Of a stretch of DNA of 64,000 nucleotides, positions 32,037-46,700 are shown one piece after another (the stretch's first letter is position 1; each line of letters starts with the position of its first letter). This DNA comes from Alitta virens (Eukaryota > Annelida > Polychaeta > Phyllodocida > Nereididae). The stretch lies in NCBI GenBank assembly GCA_932294295.1, contig OW028573.1, positions 19,612,155-19,676,154 on the forward strand, in the 5' to 3' direction. The notes below the pieces were generated by a model. The model saw only the letters and a list, made by a program, of their open reading frames with translations. It made no database searches and had not been told where the DNA came from. The position numbers and the translations under genes were made by a program.

Positions 32037-34245
32037 AAAATACGTCACTTTAAAGCCAGTTTACATGCAATGTTGGAGCTGAAATGGCAGGATTTGGCTT
32101 CTGTTGATGTTTTAAGACCTTTATTTATTAATTTCTAAGATATTTGATGAACTGGGGTGATATTTCACTCAATAAGGATATATGAAATAACATGGTATAT
32201 TCACATTTGCTGGACATTATACTCAAGTGGTGACGTTGCTGCTGACAGGTTCAGGATGCTTGAAGAAGACAAGAAAAGGTATTTTCACCAAATTAGTGGT
32301 ACAGATGAATAGTTACTGAGAAAAAAATATTTTGTAGAGTGTAAGGGACTGCAAAATCTGGCCAAACTTCATTAATACACAAATTGCAGCCTGAACTGGT
32401 GACGTTCATGACATGCTGAAGGTCCAAATTTGCCATTGTTTTGAAACAAAAACACTGCAGAATAGTTTGATTTCATTGGTCAATTCAATTTGGAGGTGTG
32501 TACCTGATATTGTTGCTGATTGGTGGAGATTCATATCATCCCTTATTATTTGTTGCTCATTGGTTAAAATCCGTATTGTCCCTGCAGTTCTTGTTTCTGA
32601 TTGGCTAAATCTTGTATCGTCCCCTCGAAAAGCTGTATCGTCCCTCCAAGCCCTTTGATATCATCCCTCTTAGATCAATATCACCCAGGGAAAAACACCA
32701 GTATCAGGGAAAAATCATGCAGTCATGGGATAAATGGTCCTACGCATATGTTTCCCACAGACTTAGTCTCACTCAGACTCAGAAATGCTTTTAAATTAAT
32801 TTATACATGATATAATAATGTTTATTCCATGCCTAGGTGCATTTTCTCCTCTATAGAAGACTTTTCTTGGGAATATACAGAGGGAAAGTTAGCTGAATTT
32901 ATAGGTTATCACATGGGGAGAGGCTGTATCTCCCTGGTATCATCACCCGAGACCCTGTATCATCCCGAGACCCGTAGGGTGATGATACCTGGGAGATACA
33001 GCCTCTTGCCACTGTGATAACCTATTTATCCCATGACTGTTTTTTTATTGCTAAAATTTAAAAAACTTGACCATACACTCATCTTAACAGTAGTCTGTAG
33101 CCAACATGCCTCCTCCAAGTCAACAAGTTAGTGTGGCTTATAAGAATTTTTCTCATGCTTGATATTTCACAGTGTGATCAATTACTATGTCAAGATTTAT
33201 CCCCTGCAATTTCGTAAATATTGAATAACTAGAACTGATGTTTTGGGTGTCTTGAGCAACCGAAACGGAGCTTTAAACTCAGATCTACAATGCAGCTGAA
33301 GCTAAATTTAGCACTGCAAGCCTATGACGTCATTGATGACGTCACAAAAACGTCACTATTCCAGTCAGCTAAATGCCACAGTCGGCGCTAAAATGGCAGT
33401 GTTTGGATGCTTTTAAGTTTGTGGATTCCCTGTGGATTGGTTTTTGGGAATATTTCAAGAAATATGAAAACTTCTGACCGATTACAAGCCCAGGAACAGA
33501 CACAGTTCACCTAAATGGCCTCAATGTCACACTTGAGTGGTGACTTGTTGTTGATCAACAAGTGGCAGTTTTGAGATCTCCTGCACAACATTTGAAGGTA
33601 TTAGTACCCTCAGAAGTGTTCTGTAATTATAGAATAATGAAAGAAAAATAGTTTTTATCCATTTGATGAGTCTGAAAACTTTGTTACACTAATTTATGTA
33701 GAAAATGCCATTTGAACTGATGACGTTCATGACACATTGAAATTCCAAATTTGTCATTGTTTTGAACAAAACAAACTGATAGCAACAGCATTTCATTGGC
33801 CAGTTCAGTTTTGGAGGTGTGTCTCTGAAATTTCTCCTGATTGGTGGAAATCAATATCATCCCTGTTTATTGGTTGCTCATTGGTTAAAAATTTAAAAAG
33901 CTGTATCGTCCCTGCAGTTCTTGTCTATGATTGGCTGAATCTCGTATCGTCCCTCGAAAAGCCGTATCGTCCCTCCAAGCCTTTGATATCATCCCTCTGA
34001 GATCAATATCACCCAGGGAAAAACACCAGTATCAGAAAAAAATACATGCTCAGTCATGGGATAAAAGGGAATATACTGATATCAATATATATATATATAT
34101 GAAAAATCAAAAAAAATCTGAGTCATGGGATGAAAAGGGTTGATGCAGTATACCCGATATACTCCTCCTTCGGGTCACGAGAATACACTACTGCATAGCT
34201 CTATCTCACTACATCTTGTGTATGTGGCTTTAAACACGTATTAAT
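32037..34245. mobile_element. 2.2-kb non-coding TIR element with internal duplication
   Basis: The left end (AATACGTCAC then TTTAAAGCCA, 32039-32057) and the right end (TGGCTTTAAA then CACGTATT, about 34224-34242) are inverted copies allowing a one-base gap. Inside, a ~1.33-kb segment is duplicated: 32060-32745 aligns with 33380-34075, and TCCCTCCAAG recurs at 32641 and 33970. No coding capacity was seen. It appears to have inserted into the right arm of the foldback copy before it. Confidence 0.5.
32720..33039. repeat. Nested inverted repeat / hairpin
   Basis: The core arms 32920-32948 and 32977-33005 pair at 28 of 29 positions (GAGGCTGTATCTCCC... with ...GGGAGATACAGCCTC). A flanking ATAGGTTATCAC (32901-32912) pairs with GTGATAACCTAT (33014-33025). 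Further out, CAGTCATGGGATAAA (32720-32734) pairs with TTTATCCCATGACTG (33025-33039). Confidence 0.9.
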
Positions 34246-34510
34246 AGTTAACTTGGTGGCTGGAACCTTGATTATTGAAATTTTATTGCTTTCTGTATTT
34301 ACATTAATGTCTCTTTCATGTTATCTTTTAACTGAATGACATATCACTTATGATATTTTACATGTCAATAAAATCTATATATATACATCAACCCATGATA
34401 TAACCTTTAGCTCCTGGCCGCAAGACATATCAACGTCGGAGCAGAAAGTACTTTCCCCCAAAATATTTTTTTTAAGAAGGTACAGTAGCTCCTGAAAACT
34501 ACCTTTTGAT

Positions 34511-34545
34511 GAGGGCTTTGCTGCAGCGCAGCCTATGTTTATCGT
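34511..34545. repeat. Foldback-element terminal block near the Arf promoter
   Basis: GAGGGCTTTGCTGCAGCGCAGC is almost the reverse complement of 22415-22437 and close to 29709-29735. It therefore looks like an outward right terminus of the same family. Confidence 0.6.
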
Positions 34546-34549
34546 TGAC

Positions 34550-34689
34550 CACGTGCTAATGTTTACGTTTGGCGGGTCACGTGACAGGGTACTGCTGAAT
34601 TGCAATTGTGACTACCCCTATTGCTAGCCAAATGACGTGGCATGTGCAACGAAACCTCCTCCACGTCCGCCATTTTGACAACTCGAGAG
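34550..34689 (+). promoter_or_regulatory. Arf gene promoter and noncoding first exon
   Basis: TATA-less. Two CACGTG E-boxes are present (34550-34555, and within TCACGTGA at 34577-34584), plus a CRE-like TGACGTGG (34633-34640) and CCGCCATTTTG (34667-34677), a YY1-type initiator often found at housekeeping starts. A GTATGT donor at 34690 ends the likely noncoding exon, which would splice to the acceptor at 35665, 22 bases before the Arf ATG. Transcription start is inferred at or close to the YY1-type site. Confidence 0.6.
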
Positions 34690-35471
34690 GTATGTTAGTG
34701 GGTCGTGGTGCTTTCATTTCAGTTTATTTCACCACCTGAACGGTTCATACTCATCCACACGTCCGATTAAGGAAGGACCACACTGCACCTTCGTGTGGAA
34801 AGACATATTTAGTGTTATTTTGAGTTATTACACCGTACGGCTCTCTTTTTGCTGAACCGGGAACTGCATTTCCACAGACGTTAGTCATTACCGAAATTTT
34901 AGAACGACTTTGTGGGTATTTGTGGGTGTGAAAACGCTATGAGACATAATCTTTAATTATGTTACGTTTTTGTCTTGGGTGTACTCGTTTATTTGCCGTA
35001 ATAGGGAATAGTTTTTGACTTCTCATTCAAACCGATTTTCCAATGAATTCGCCACGTTCAGAAAGGGGTGTTGCCGCTTTGGATTTTTAGCATTCATTTG
35101 GCCGACATATTCGTGTTTAGGAAAATTATTTAACTTATGTAGTTTGTTAAGGAAGTCGAGATTTCATTTAGCCCAATTATCGGAATAGGCCTATTATTTT
35201 CTTAATTATTTAGCCTACCTGTTTTGTATCAGGGTCAACATGACCAGACCCGTTTTCTGGACCACAGCCCAGGAGGAATATTTTGTCGAAAGTTTAGCTT
35301 TAGTAATGGTATAGCCTTGTGTATTCAGTGGTCTGAGTCATTGTCTTATGACCCACTGTCACTCATTTACTGGATTCTAAACTGGTGTCTGATTTAGTGT
35401 ATTGTGTAACTTGGAATACAGGGGAATAAGAATCAATTTACAACATTAAGTTTTCTATGTTACTACTCTAG

Positions 35472-37415
<1,944 letters not shown>

Positions 37416-38340
37416 ACCTGACCTTCCTATGGTTGCCTAGGTTATTCAATTGCGAGAGTGTATGGACACAATTCCATGATTTTATTTTGTTGTCTGAGAC
37501 TGTAGACAAATGTTGCAGTTTGTGATTCATCTTCACGTAAGCTCATCAAGCCATTGTTGTACAGATATTATGTACTTCTAAATGTATGGACAGTCATCTC
37601 ATCTCATCCATGAAATGTCTTTGTTTATAACAAACTGAATTTGTCTTCAGCCTTAGAATGATTTGTAATGAATAATGAGAAAGACAACACCATAGAGTGC
37701 TTGTTTCTCAGGCAGTCGCGTGGGATTATTTGGTTGTTTATTTGGGATTTGAGTCTCTGCTTCTGCTGGCTTAGACTCTTTAGTATTGTAACATGTGGGA
37801 AGTATGCCATTCCAACGTAGCGTCAAAGGAGTGACAATGTCTTTTTAGTACTGATAAATTGTATTTATTGTATGATTTGTAAATTTGTCTAAATATTGGG
37901 GTAGTCCTTCAATAATTTGTCTCTGTAGAGCTTTGTATTTGCCATGTCGGATACCTAACTATATATCAATATCTGTACCATTTAAAACAAACATGAACAA
38001 AAGTTATTAGGGAGAGGCTGTGATTGCAACTTCAGTATGCTGAGTGTAATGGCCTGTCATTCTGTTGGGTTTATCGCACCTGAATTAACAAATTAGTGGT
38101 TTATTTTCTTTTTTTGGACTATTAAAGAAATTAGTGTGATGTTTTAGCTGATACTGCTACCTTCAGTTCAGCGGATATTTGCTGTGCAAAAGAATTAAAT
38201 GGGTCATTAATTAACTGATTAAACATTAACTGGTATAAAATGAAAAAGTCATTCAGTTTTCACTCTTTGCCTATGTTTTAATTTCACTGATGGATAATTG
38301 TATACAGTATCTTTCAAATAAAATTCACACACACAAAGGA
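37416..38340 (+). other. Arf 3' UTR
   Basis: No open frame of interest. The clearest poly(A) signal is AATAAA at 38317-38322, which would give a ~0.9-kb 3' UTR. Confidence 0.5.
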
Positions 38341-38934
38341 TTTACTGGTTAAAATTTTGACAATTAGTAGTTGGTAAAGAAAAAAAAAAAGTACAGAACT
38401 TGGTAACATCACCAAAAAGATGAGCAATTATCATTGGACCAATATTTACTAGTGGTAGTGCAACTGTTGTAGCTGTTGACAATGAGTTTGTGGCAATCAA
38501 GTTAGTGATGTTGTCACAGAGCTGTAGTCGCCAAGTTAAGTACAGGTGGCGACATCACCTACATGACATGACTTACCTGATGCACACAAAGATGAGCACT
38601 TATCATTGCAAACGATCGCAGGTGACGCCAATGTTGACGAGAGCAACTTTTCTTGCTGTTTAGTTGATTTCATATAAAAAATAACTGCAATCACGTCAGA
38701 TCACTACGGAGCTGATGTCGTCAACTGAGGGTTGGCGTGTACTGCGTGGAAAATGATTAGGTAGTGATGCCTTGACAATGTTCTCGTCTCTTGCGCTCAA
38801 GCTGAGAGACAAGCAGATAAGCCCATTTAAATTTGTGGGAGCTCAATTTATGAACAAATGCTGGATGGATGCCCTCATAAAATAATGATTTATATTCTTT
38901 GGTGTATTATGAAACGAACTGAAGAGTTAGATTT

Positions 38935-39496
38935 TTAAATTATGTACAATAAATTACCTCAAGCTAGTTTAACCAGTTTCTGATAGAAAATAGCTCTCAT
39001 CTTGATGCCACCTTTTTTATTTTACTGTGCAAGGCATTCTGGGTTGATGACATCACAATTGGCCTGATGACGTCACCATTGGCTCTAATGAGGTCACAAA
39101 AATGACATCACAATGGTGACGTCATAGTCAGGCACTTTTTCTTGAAAAAACCTGTATTTCATTTTTTTTGCCTACAATGATAGGTTACCTTAGTATGTGA
39201 AAGGCCATATTTTCACAATTATGATATTGACCACAATGCATTTTCAACAAAACAAACATGGCGGCGGGAAAATGAGAGCAACAATCACTTGTCAATCATG
39301 AAAATTTCATATATATATATATATAATAATTATATATGTAAATTTTGAACACATTTATATGAAAATTCTAATTCTATAATTTTTCAGATAAAAATGTTTA
39401 GTAAAATTTTAGAAAAACAATATAGTCTAAATAGGGGCATAACTTCACTTAAATTATGTACAATAAATTACCTCAAGCTAGTTTAACCAGTTTCTG
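38935..39496. repeat. 48-bp perfect direct repeat bounding a 466-bp segment
   Basis: The 48 bases from TTAAATTATGTACAATAAAT to CCAGTTTCTG occur identically at 38935-38982 and 39449-39496. The enclosed DNA has a CRE-like cluster (39050-39125) and an (AT)n run (about 39309-39326). Confidence 0.95.
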
Positions 39497-39639
39497 CACA
39501 AATTTAGACTGAGGAATCTGTCCAACCTCAAATCTGAGGTTGGATATTCCAACAAGTGACGCCATCCTTAAATCGGGGTTCCAATTCTTTTGGTGAGTTT
39601 GGGAGATATACTGCAGATGTCACTCTCGTCTAGCAGAAC

Positions 39640-39740
39640 TAAATTTAGTGCCCTCTGGTGTATTCTTAGAAAATCGCAAACCGGAAGTAAGCATTTAACG
39701 TCATCGAATCACCATCTTGGATTTCCTCTGACAGGTGAGA
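39640..39740 (+). promoter_or_regulatory. Candidate promoter and leader exon of the GALNT gene
   Basis: An ETS-type site CCGGAAGTAA (39681-39690) and a YY1-type ACCATCTTGG (39711-39720) precede ACAG|GTGAGA (donor at 39735). Such a pair is typical of TATA-less animal promoters. The next coding gene on this strand starts at 43755, behind a plausible acceptor (GCTGCTAG at ~43688), so this could be its noncoding leader. The link rests on order only. Confidence 0.35.
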
Positions 39741-40445
39741 CGTGTCGAAGTCGAGTAAGGAACGCTGTAGATAAGGACCAAGCCTATAATACAGCTCAAG
39801 AGATACATTTATTGGTAAGGATCATAATCAGCGCGATTAGAAGAAAATTATGTGTTGTGAATCGTCAGAACGCGTACACAAACTCAGGTAACAACGCCAG
39901 CGAGCGTCACTGTCACTCAGCTGCGAAGGCTCTAGCCTTGGTATGTGTAGCGGTCTTTCTTTCAGATGAGATAGGCCCACTACCACCATACCACTTCTGG
40001 CAGCAAGTAATAAAGCTTAATTTATGGCGATTCGTGGCAGGCAATGTAAGATGATCTTGGCTGTTAAGTCCTCGATGACTAGGTGATTGTTGATCGAGAT
40101 TGCCCTGTTACTAGTGTTAGTGTTACAACTTACAGTGCTGTTCTGCATGGACCATTGGCTGTGCACTGCTGTGGCAAGCGTGAAGTTTTGCCCCTCCCAC
40201 TTTAGGTATGCTGGGGAAAGATGAAATTAATTTCAGGAGATGTCATGCACTGAGATGTCTTTGTGATTCACTGATTTGGTTGGATGCTATCTTTGACTGC
40301 TGTCAGATAATGCGCATGTAACATTGTCATTGAGGAAGTTATGACCAGTAATCGTGGAGGCTTCTTGATTAAATATGGTTTACATCGCAGTCGTGACTGC
40401 TGGTCTGTGATTATTTCCTGATACCTTGACATTAGCCTATATATG

Positions 40446-41192
40446 CAGTGTTCAAGACTCGTCAAATTTAGTACTGGTCCACATGGACCAGTAAGTCCAA
40501 CAAGGTGTTGGTCCGTTCACATTGTTACTGGTCCATAACTAAGCGCAACCCCTAGTACTGAGTACTTCTGGCACATCAGTGTTCATTATCTTACTCAAGA
40601 TTATTAACTTTCAAAATTGGCAGGAATGATATTTTTATATCAGAATCTACAGGAAGGGATGCTTATAATTATAAATCAATAGTACCCATGTTACCACAAA
40701 CTACATATGATTAACTTCTACTTTTCCAGTAAAATGCACCCTCCTGCCCACACGGCAATTACTTTAATAATAATTTATACATGTGGTACATGTATGAATA
40801 TAAATATAAAATGTAATATTATTCATATTTACTAAAGCAGTAATTAAAATCACAAAATTAAAGTGGAATAGATCTACAAAGCTATTGTTGAAAGACTTAG
40901 CAGCCTTTGAGCAGTCAATTGCACTTAGGCCTAAAGCATGGGGGACTTGACACTTCCATTGACTGTTGAAGATGCCACAGAGTCAATTGCAATCTGTGTG
41001 CTCCACTTCTATGAATTATGCCTTTGACCAATATTGCAATCAAATAGTTAACATAACTGACAGATTGGAGGCAAAATAAAGCCCATTTAATTGGCTACTC
41101 GCTCACACGGACCAGTGCTATCCTTATCCTGCTCGCCCGTGCGCCAAGAAAGTCGGGTCGGACGAGCGGGCGAGCGTCTTATGCGAACACTG
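40446..41192. mobile_element. 747-bp non-autonomous TIR element
   Basis: The ends CAGTGTTC (40446-40453) and GAACACTG (41185-41192) are inverted copies. Both are flanked by ATATG (40441-40445 and 41193-41197), a possible 5-bp target duplication. Subterminal ACTGGTCC ... GGACCAGT palindromes recur at both ends. No transposase. The CAGTG end recalls hAT elements, but those make 8-bp duplications, so the superfamily is open. Confidence 0.6.
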
Positions 41193-43754
41193 ATATGTAA
41201 ATAGCTCTGTTAACTTCTGTTTCATTACTTTCATGGCATGATTATATGGTGAATTCTCTTGTTGGTCAAAATTGCATTGGAATAAAGGGCTTTTTTCACA
41301 ATTATTTGTCTTATTAAAAGTACTCTGGCTTCCATCTTTTTGCAAATAAGGTGGTTTTGGCCATTCATATATGTGCAGGTGGACCATAAGAAGTAAGTAA
41401 ATAAATATGAGCTCTTATTCTTGCATAGATTCCACACAGACCTGCAAAGAATAGTCTCGTTTTGCAACGTTTCCCATTTTCGCACTTATTCAGAGCATTA
41501 CAACTTGAAAAATATCACCAATAGCCCTGATATAACAGCATAAACAGATTCAATACAACTTCTTTGGTACAAAATTTCATGCCTACTTTATGAAAAATAA
41601 GAGAGATATGGACGTCTGAACTTGGAAATTCATGCCGTTTGGCTTTTTCCGCAAAATATTAATAAAATTTTAAATAGCTGTATCTTCTAAACCCTTGACA
41701 CTGGAGACCTGAAGTTTGGGATTTTTCAATTAATTATGTAGTCCTACAACTGGTATTTTTTGAGATGGTGACCTGGGAAGTTTGTCTGAATTTTGATGAA
41801 TTCATATGGAAGAAATACTCCTGTGTCTAGTGGTTCCATTTCTCACTGGAAATGCTGATAATACAAAATTTGCACGATTCATATAGTATGACCCCTAATT
41901 TCATGCTGGGTTTAGGGGTGAAATTTTGTGAGCTGTAAACTTAAAAATGCTAGATTTGTTGTTGTTTTAGTACATGTATTGGCTTTGTCACTATTAAATT
42001 GACTATTAAATATCCATATGTGCATGTATCTATATATCAGGACCCAAAACAACATCAGGGTTATATCAGGGAAAACTTCGATTGGTTTCACTGAATATAC
42101 TAACGGTAATATGGTATATACATGCTTGCCATTCAATAGCAGCAAACACATTTTGAGTTTCATCTAATGTTGAACAGCATACTTTTGTCATGTTGCTTGT
42201 CAAAATGTATTCGTTTTGAAGCCCATAATATATGGTAATGTGTGTAAAAAATTAACGTTGTGAATTTTTGTACAAAACGCTCTTATACTGTTGGTTTAAA
42301 AAAAAAAGGCCCGTCAGTTTCAAAATATTTTACCTTGCAATCTGTTTAGTGACAAGCTGCAAAACACTAGTTATTGGCTGGAAGCTGAACGGGTTCCCTG
42401 TTATAAATATTATTTATCAAAATGAAGTGAAATTTTTTATATGAGTTAGATTTCAAGAGAAGTGATCATAAATTAATCTAAAGTGTGTCTGGGATACATG
42501 CAATGTATAGTGTGAAAAAAAACCAAAAACATGCTTATGTGATATTGTACTTACTGATCCACGGTTTTTGGCACTTGCCCAGTACATACTTCGATTTTAT
42601 AGTTATGGCAGGAGCTAAAAACTAATTTACTGCTGAGAAAGTCCAGACTGTTTGTTGAAGTTTGTGAAGTATGTAATATTTATTCTTTGCCAAAGAAGTT
42701 TTATGGTGGGGACTCTGACATGTGTAGCCTTGTAATATAAGGTCTATTATTCAGTGAACATACTACTTTTATGTCCTAACTTGTAAGCCCATGTTGACAG
42801 GTTTATCTTTGTCTTACTGTGTCAGCCATCTTGTTTGCAACATAGTGCAGATAAGATCCTGAATCTTGATTATTCGTATTTTGTAGGATTCATTTCCTCA
42901 AATTAAGGCTCTGAATTGTTACCTACTTGGGAGCAGAGTCATGCGGAAATGAAAATAACCTTGCTTGGTACAGGTTATGTACATTTTATTTCTTTTTTTG
43001 TAGTGCTTTCTCAAATTTCTGTTAATGTTATTTAGTGTACTCATTTTGGTTTGGCAATGGCTTGCAGAACAGGGTAAATCTATTGCAGGTTGGTATCACA
43101 TGCCTTCAGTGGACATGGGGGGGGGGGGGATCACTCAAATTGGATTGCTCAGAGTAATGAACCTGTTCGGCTGACTTGCAGCATTCTGCCTTGGGCACCA
43201 GTAATGAACCTAGTGGACATTAGGCTTAGATTATAAGGATTTAGTGATCAGTTGCACCGCACACATGGTGAACAAAGGTTTCGTGTCGTGCTGTGGTAAT
43301 TCTGTATCTGGGATTAAAGGTAGTGTAATTGCTTATACCAAAGCAAAGATAATGTTGAGCTGCTTACTTTGGGTTTAGACTCACAAATTCAATGCAGATT
43401 TTACAGATAAGGCTACAGGTGAAACATTCCTAGTGTGGTGCATTTGGGAGGTTTCATTGGTGCTGCCTTGCCACTATTGAGCTATTGATGTGGCAACTTC
43501 ACCTGCTGCAGCTACTGCCTGCTGCTGAGGCCCACTTGACGCTTGAACTGATGTTGCTACTCTGAGGCATCATTGCTGTTTGGTAGTAAATCCTATTTGG
43601 TAGTGCTTACTGTTGTGGTGATTTAAACTTTCATGTCTGTTCATGCCAGGTGAAAGGCCAGCAATGCACTTTCCGTGATTGCTGCTAGGCGGAGTCAGGA
43701 CTGGAGCGCAGTCGGAATTCAGTGCCTTATCAGATGACTTGACAGCACACAACC

Positions 43755-46700
43755 ATGGTGAGCAGTCGTCTAAAGATCCAGTACTGCAAGGTGATCATCG
43801 CCACATCGCTGGTATGGTTCCTGCTAGATGTCTTCCTTCTCATGTACTTTACGGACTGTACCATGAACTCTCAGAACTGTGACAAGTCCAAAAAGTCAGA
43901 TGACTCCGGAGGGTATCGTTCAACGCGAGTCCCTGGTCTGCTCAATAGGATCCTGCCTAAAGGTCAGTAAATATTTTACAAAATTACGTTCAAAAGTTGT
44001 TTATATGTATTCATCATCATGATCATAGTGACTGCTTGTGATGTATGTATTTTGCAGCTTGTCGTGTGCATTATATGTCAGTTGGTCATAGGATTATATC
44101 AAAGGAAGTAACAATGACAAATGACTTTCATCAGACAAGGACAATGACTTCTGACTGCTTTGTTGGTTTGTTCTTGGCGTCACAATGCCAAGTTTGGAAT
44201 CAATGTGTGTGAAAATAAATTGGCTTGTTGTGATCAGCTATTAAGAGGCAGAGTAATTGCTGAGGATGAGTTCTATCATTTTGCTGACAGACATTTATCT
44301 TGCTCAGCGGGACTGCTTCCATTATGCCAGGCATTTGTTGGAGCGAAATGAGGTTTTCTTTCAGGCCAGCAATGCCAGCTGCTTTGATTAATCAGGGGGA
44401 TTGATGTTGACATTGCTTTAGTGTTATAGTTCTGCTAGCAATGCTCTGATGTTTGGGTATTGATATCGCTTCCTGTCGGAGCTGCAGATCATGTCAGGGA
44501 GCCAGGCAATCCCAATAATCCACATTTCTTGTTTCCCGAATGCTTCTAGCGCTACAGACCCACCAGACATTAAACATGGAGAGCTTCAATGCGCTCGACT
44601 TCTTAGCTCTCCAAATGCCCTAATTGACCATTGAAGCTAAAGAAACCTCTGCGTGATTAAAGGGAAGGCGAGTGGTCGAAAGAGGGAGTTCATGGGCTCA
44701 CTAAAGAGTGAGTCTCTGTCTGCAGATTGACATATTGCTCCCTAAGAACACACGCTAACGATGTGCATTACTGCCACCGGGTAAATTGGTTGGAAGCAAA
44801 GGACCTGGGTAGCGGACTGGACAATCACTCGACAGATTGTCGGACATTGTCCTCACAATGAAACCTGCTTTCTGGGGCACCAGCCCAGACCTCCATAACC
44901 TTGTGTTAGTCACTGCTGTTGATGAAGCCTTGCTCCTACTGGCCACTGGGTTGCAGCTCTTATGAGAATAATTCATCAAAGCTGCCTGCAGGCGCGATGC
45001 TATGCTGTCATAGAAGGAAGCTTTTCCTCTTGATTCCCTGGTGTGTCTGTAGAAAAGAAGATATTTTTGGGTGTAGCTCAGTTTTGCTGAGAGTTTATAT
45101 TGTTGTGTAATCTTAATGTGTCAGTATATAAGCTCTGGCAATTGTCCTCATAAACGAGGGTAAAGGTATCTTACACAGTGGACGCTCCGTTATACTATCT
45201 CATCATGAGATTTTTCTGTCGCAGTTGACCATAGAATCTCAGTAAAGCACCAGATCAGTAGCACTGAGGCAATACAGCAAAAGTTCATTTGGATTATAAC
45301 TGCCTTATTGCAGAATGATGAATGGTAGTGTGTCTTTGAAATGCACATAGTTGCATGGGAGAAGGAGCAGTTTCATTGTACAACTGAACAGGCATATTCG
45401 TAATATTGGACCATTTGTTGATGTGCTTGTTTTCTGCACTATATTATGTATTCATACAGCAATATGTCTGGTTCAGTGAAGACCCAGGTGGTGTATAACT
45501 GCGCATTGCATGGAATATCAATGATGTTGCTCTGTTCATAGATGTACCTGATATAAGACAAGTCAGACATCTGGGCCATTGCCTCTGTGCTCTTGTCTGC
45601 TCTGGCTTGATAGAGAATACTACTTGCTACAAAAGAGAACAGAGACAGATGCTAAGCAGCATGTAGCATGTAGCTACTGCACAGCTACTGCAACATTTAG
45701 CTCTCAAAAATTAAATCTTTGTGATGTGGTAATGTGATCTTTGTATCACCAGCCTACAGTTATTTTCATTAAAAACGGCCTGTCAAACTAAACGTCTGCT
45801 ATACGATGCTACCTGCCACTAGAATTGTCTGGCTGTAGCTGGCTACTGAAAGCCAGATCTAAAAGTGCATGCAGCAGTAGTTGGTACATTGGTTGTGAGT
45901 TGTGCATATTGTCATTTTTGTTGAAAAGATGCATGTCAATTGCACATACATATATTCATGATATCAAAGAAAAATTTCCTTAAGATTTATATTTTTCAGT
46001 GGTAGTAGGTGTAAGCCGACTATTAGTACAGAAGCAGCTGGCTTTAGCCAGTCATAGCTACAGCCAGGAATAGGTTGTTACAGCTGTCTGGAGTCTACCA
46101 TATTTTATGAAACTAACTTATTTCATAAGGATAAAAGTGATCATTATTAAAGCTAAAGTCTTTAATTTCCAGCAACAAATAAACAACAGTAGCATGATAA
46201 TTTTGCAATCAATGAAAACAGCAGCTGTATGTGCCAGCTGTGAGCCTGTGGTGGACAGGAAAAACTTGTTCACTTTAAAAGCTGACATTCTGTGCTCCTA
46301 TTGGGATGATGTTGTTTGACTTTCAAAAGTGGCAATGACAGTGCTGTCCAGTTTCTGCTTAAGTTTTGCATCTCTATCTGGACTCATCCGAGTCTCCTCA
46401 TGAAGTCATCCGGGCCATAGGGACTTGTATGTCAGGTCATATGTAGTCGATTGGTAAAGAAGCGCGGCTGAAGCTTAGTTGTCCTCCTGCAGACTTCGGT
46501 TTCCATCCGGGATGTAGAGAGACGCTCAGGCAGTCGGAGCCTGACAGCTGCAGTCTTGATCAAAAGCGCTGGCTCTCAGCCTCCTTGCCTATCAGACCGA
46601 TCGCTTTACAGACCTGGGCATCAGGGGGACATCAAGAAGTAATTGCCTGACCCTTTGAAGGGTCTCTGTCAAAGGGGCCCTGGTATTTCCATGGTATTTC

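Noticed and set aside
38935..39496. Solo LTR or small LTR retrotransposon
   Set aside because: The 48-bp repeats lack TG...CA ends, a primer site and a polypurine tract, and the interior is non-coding.
39590..40054. 154-codon + strand open frame
   Set aside because: No domain or biased composition. It overlaps promoter-like sites and possible splice donors, so it is more likely leader or intron sequence.
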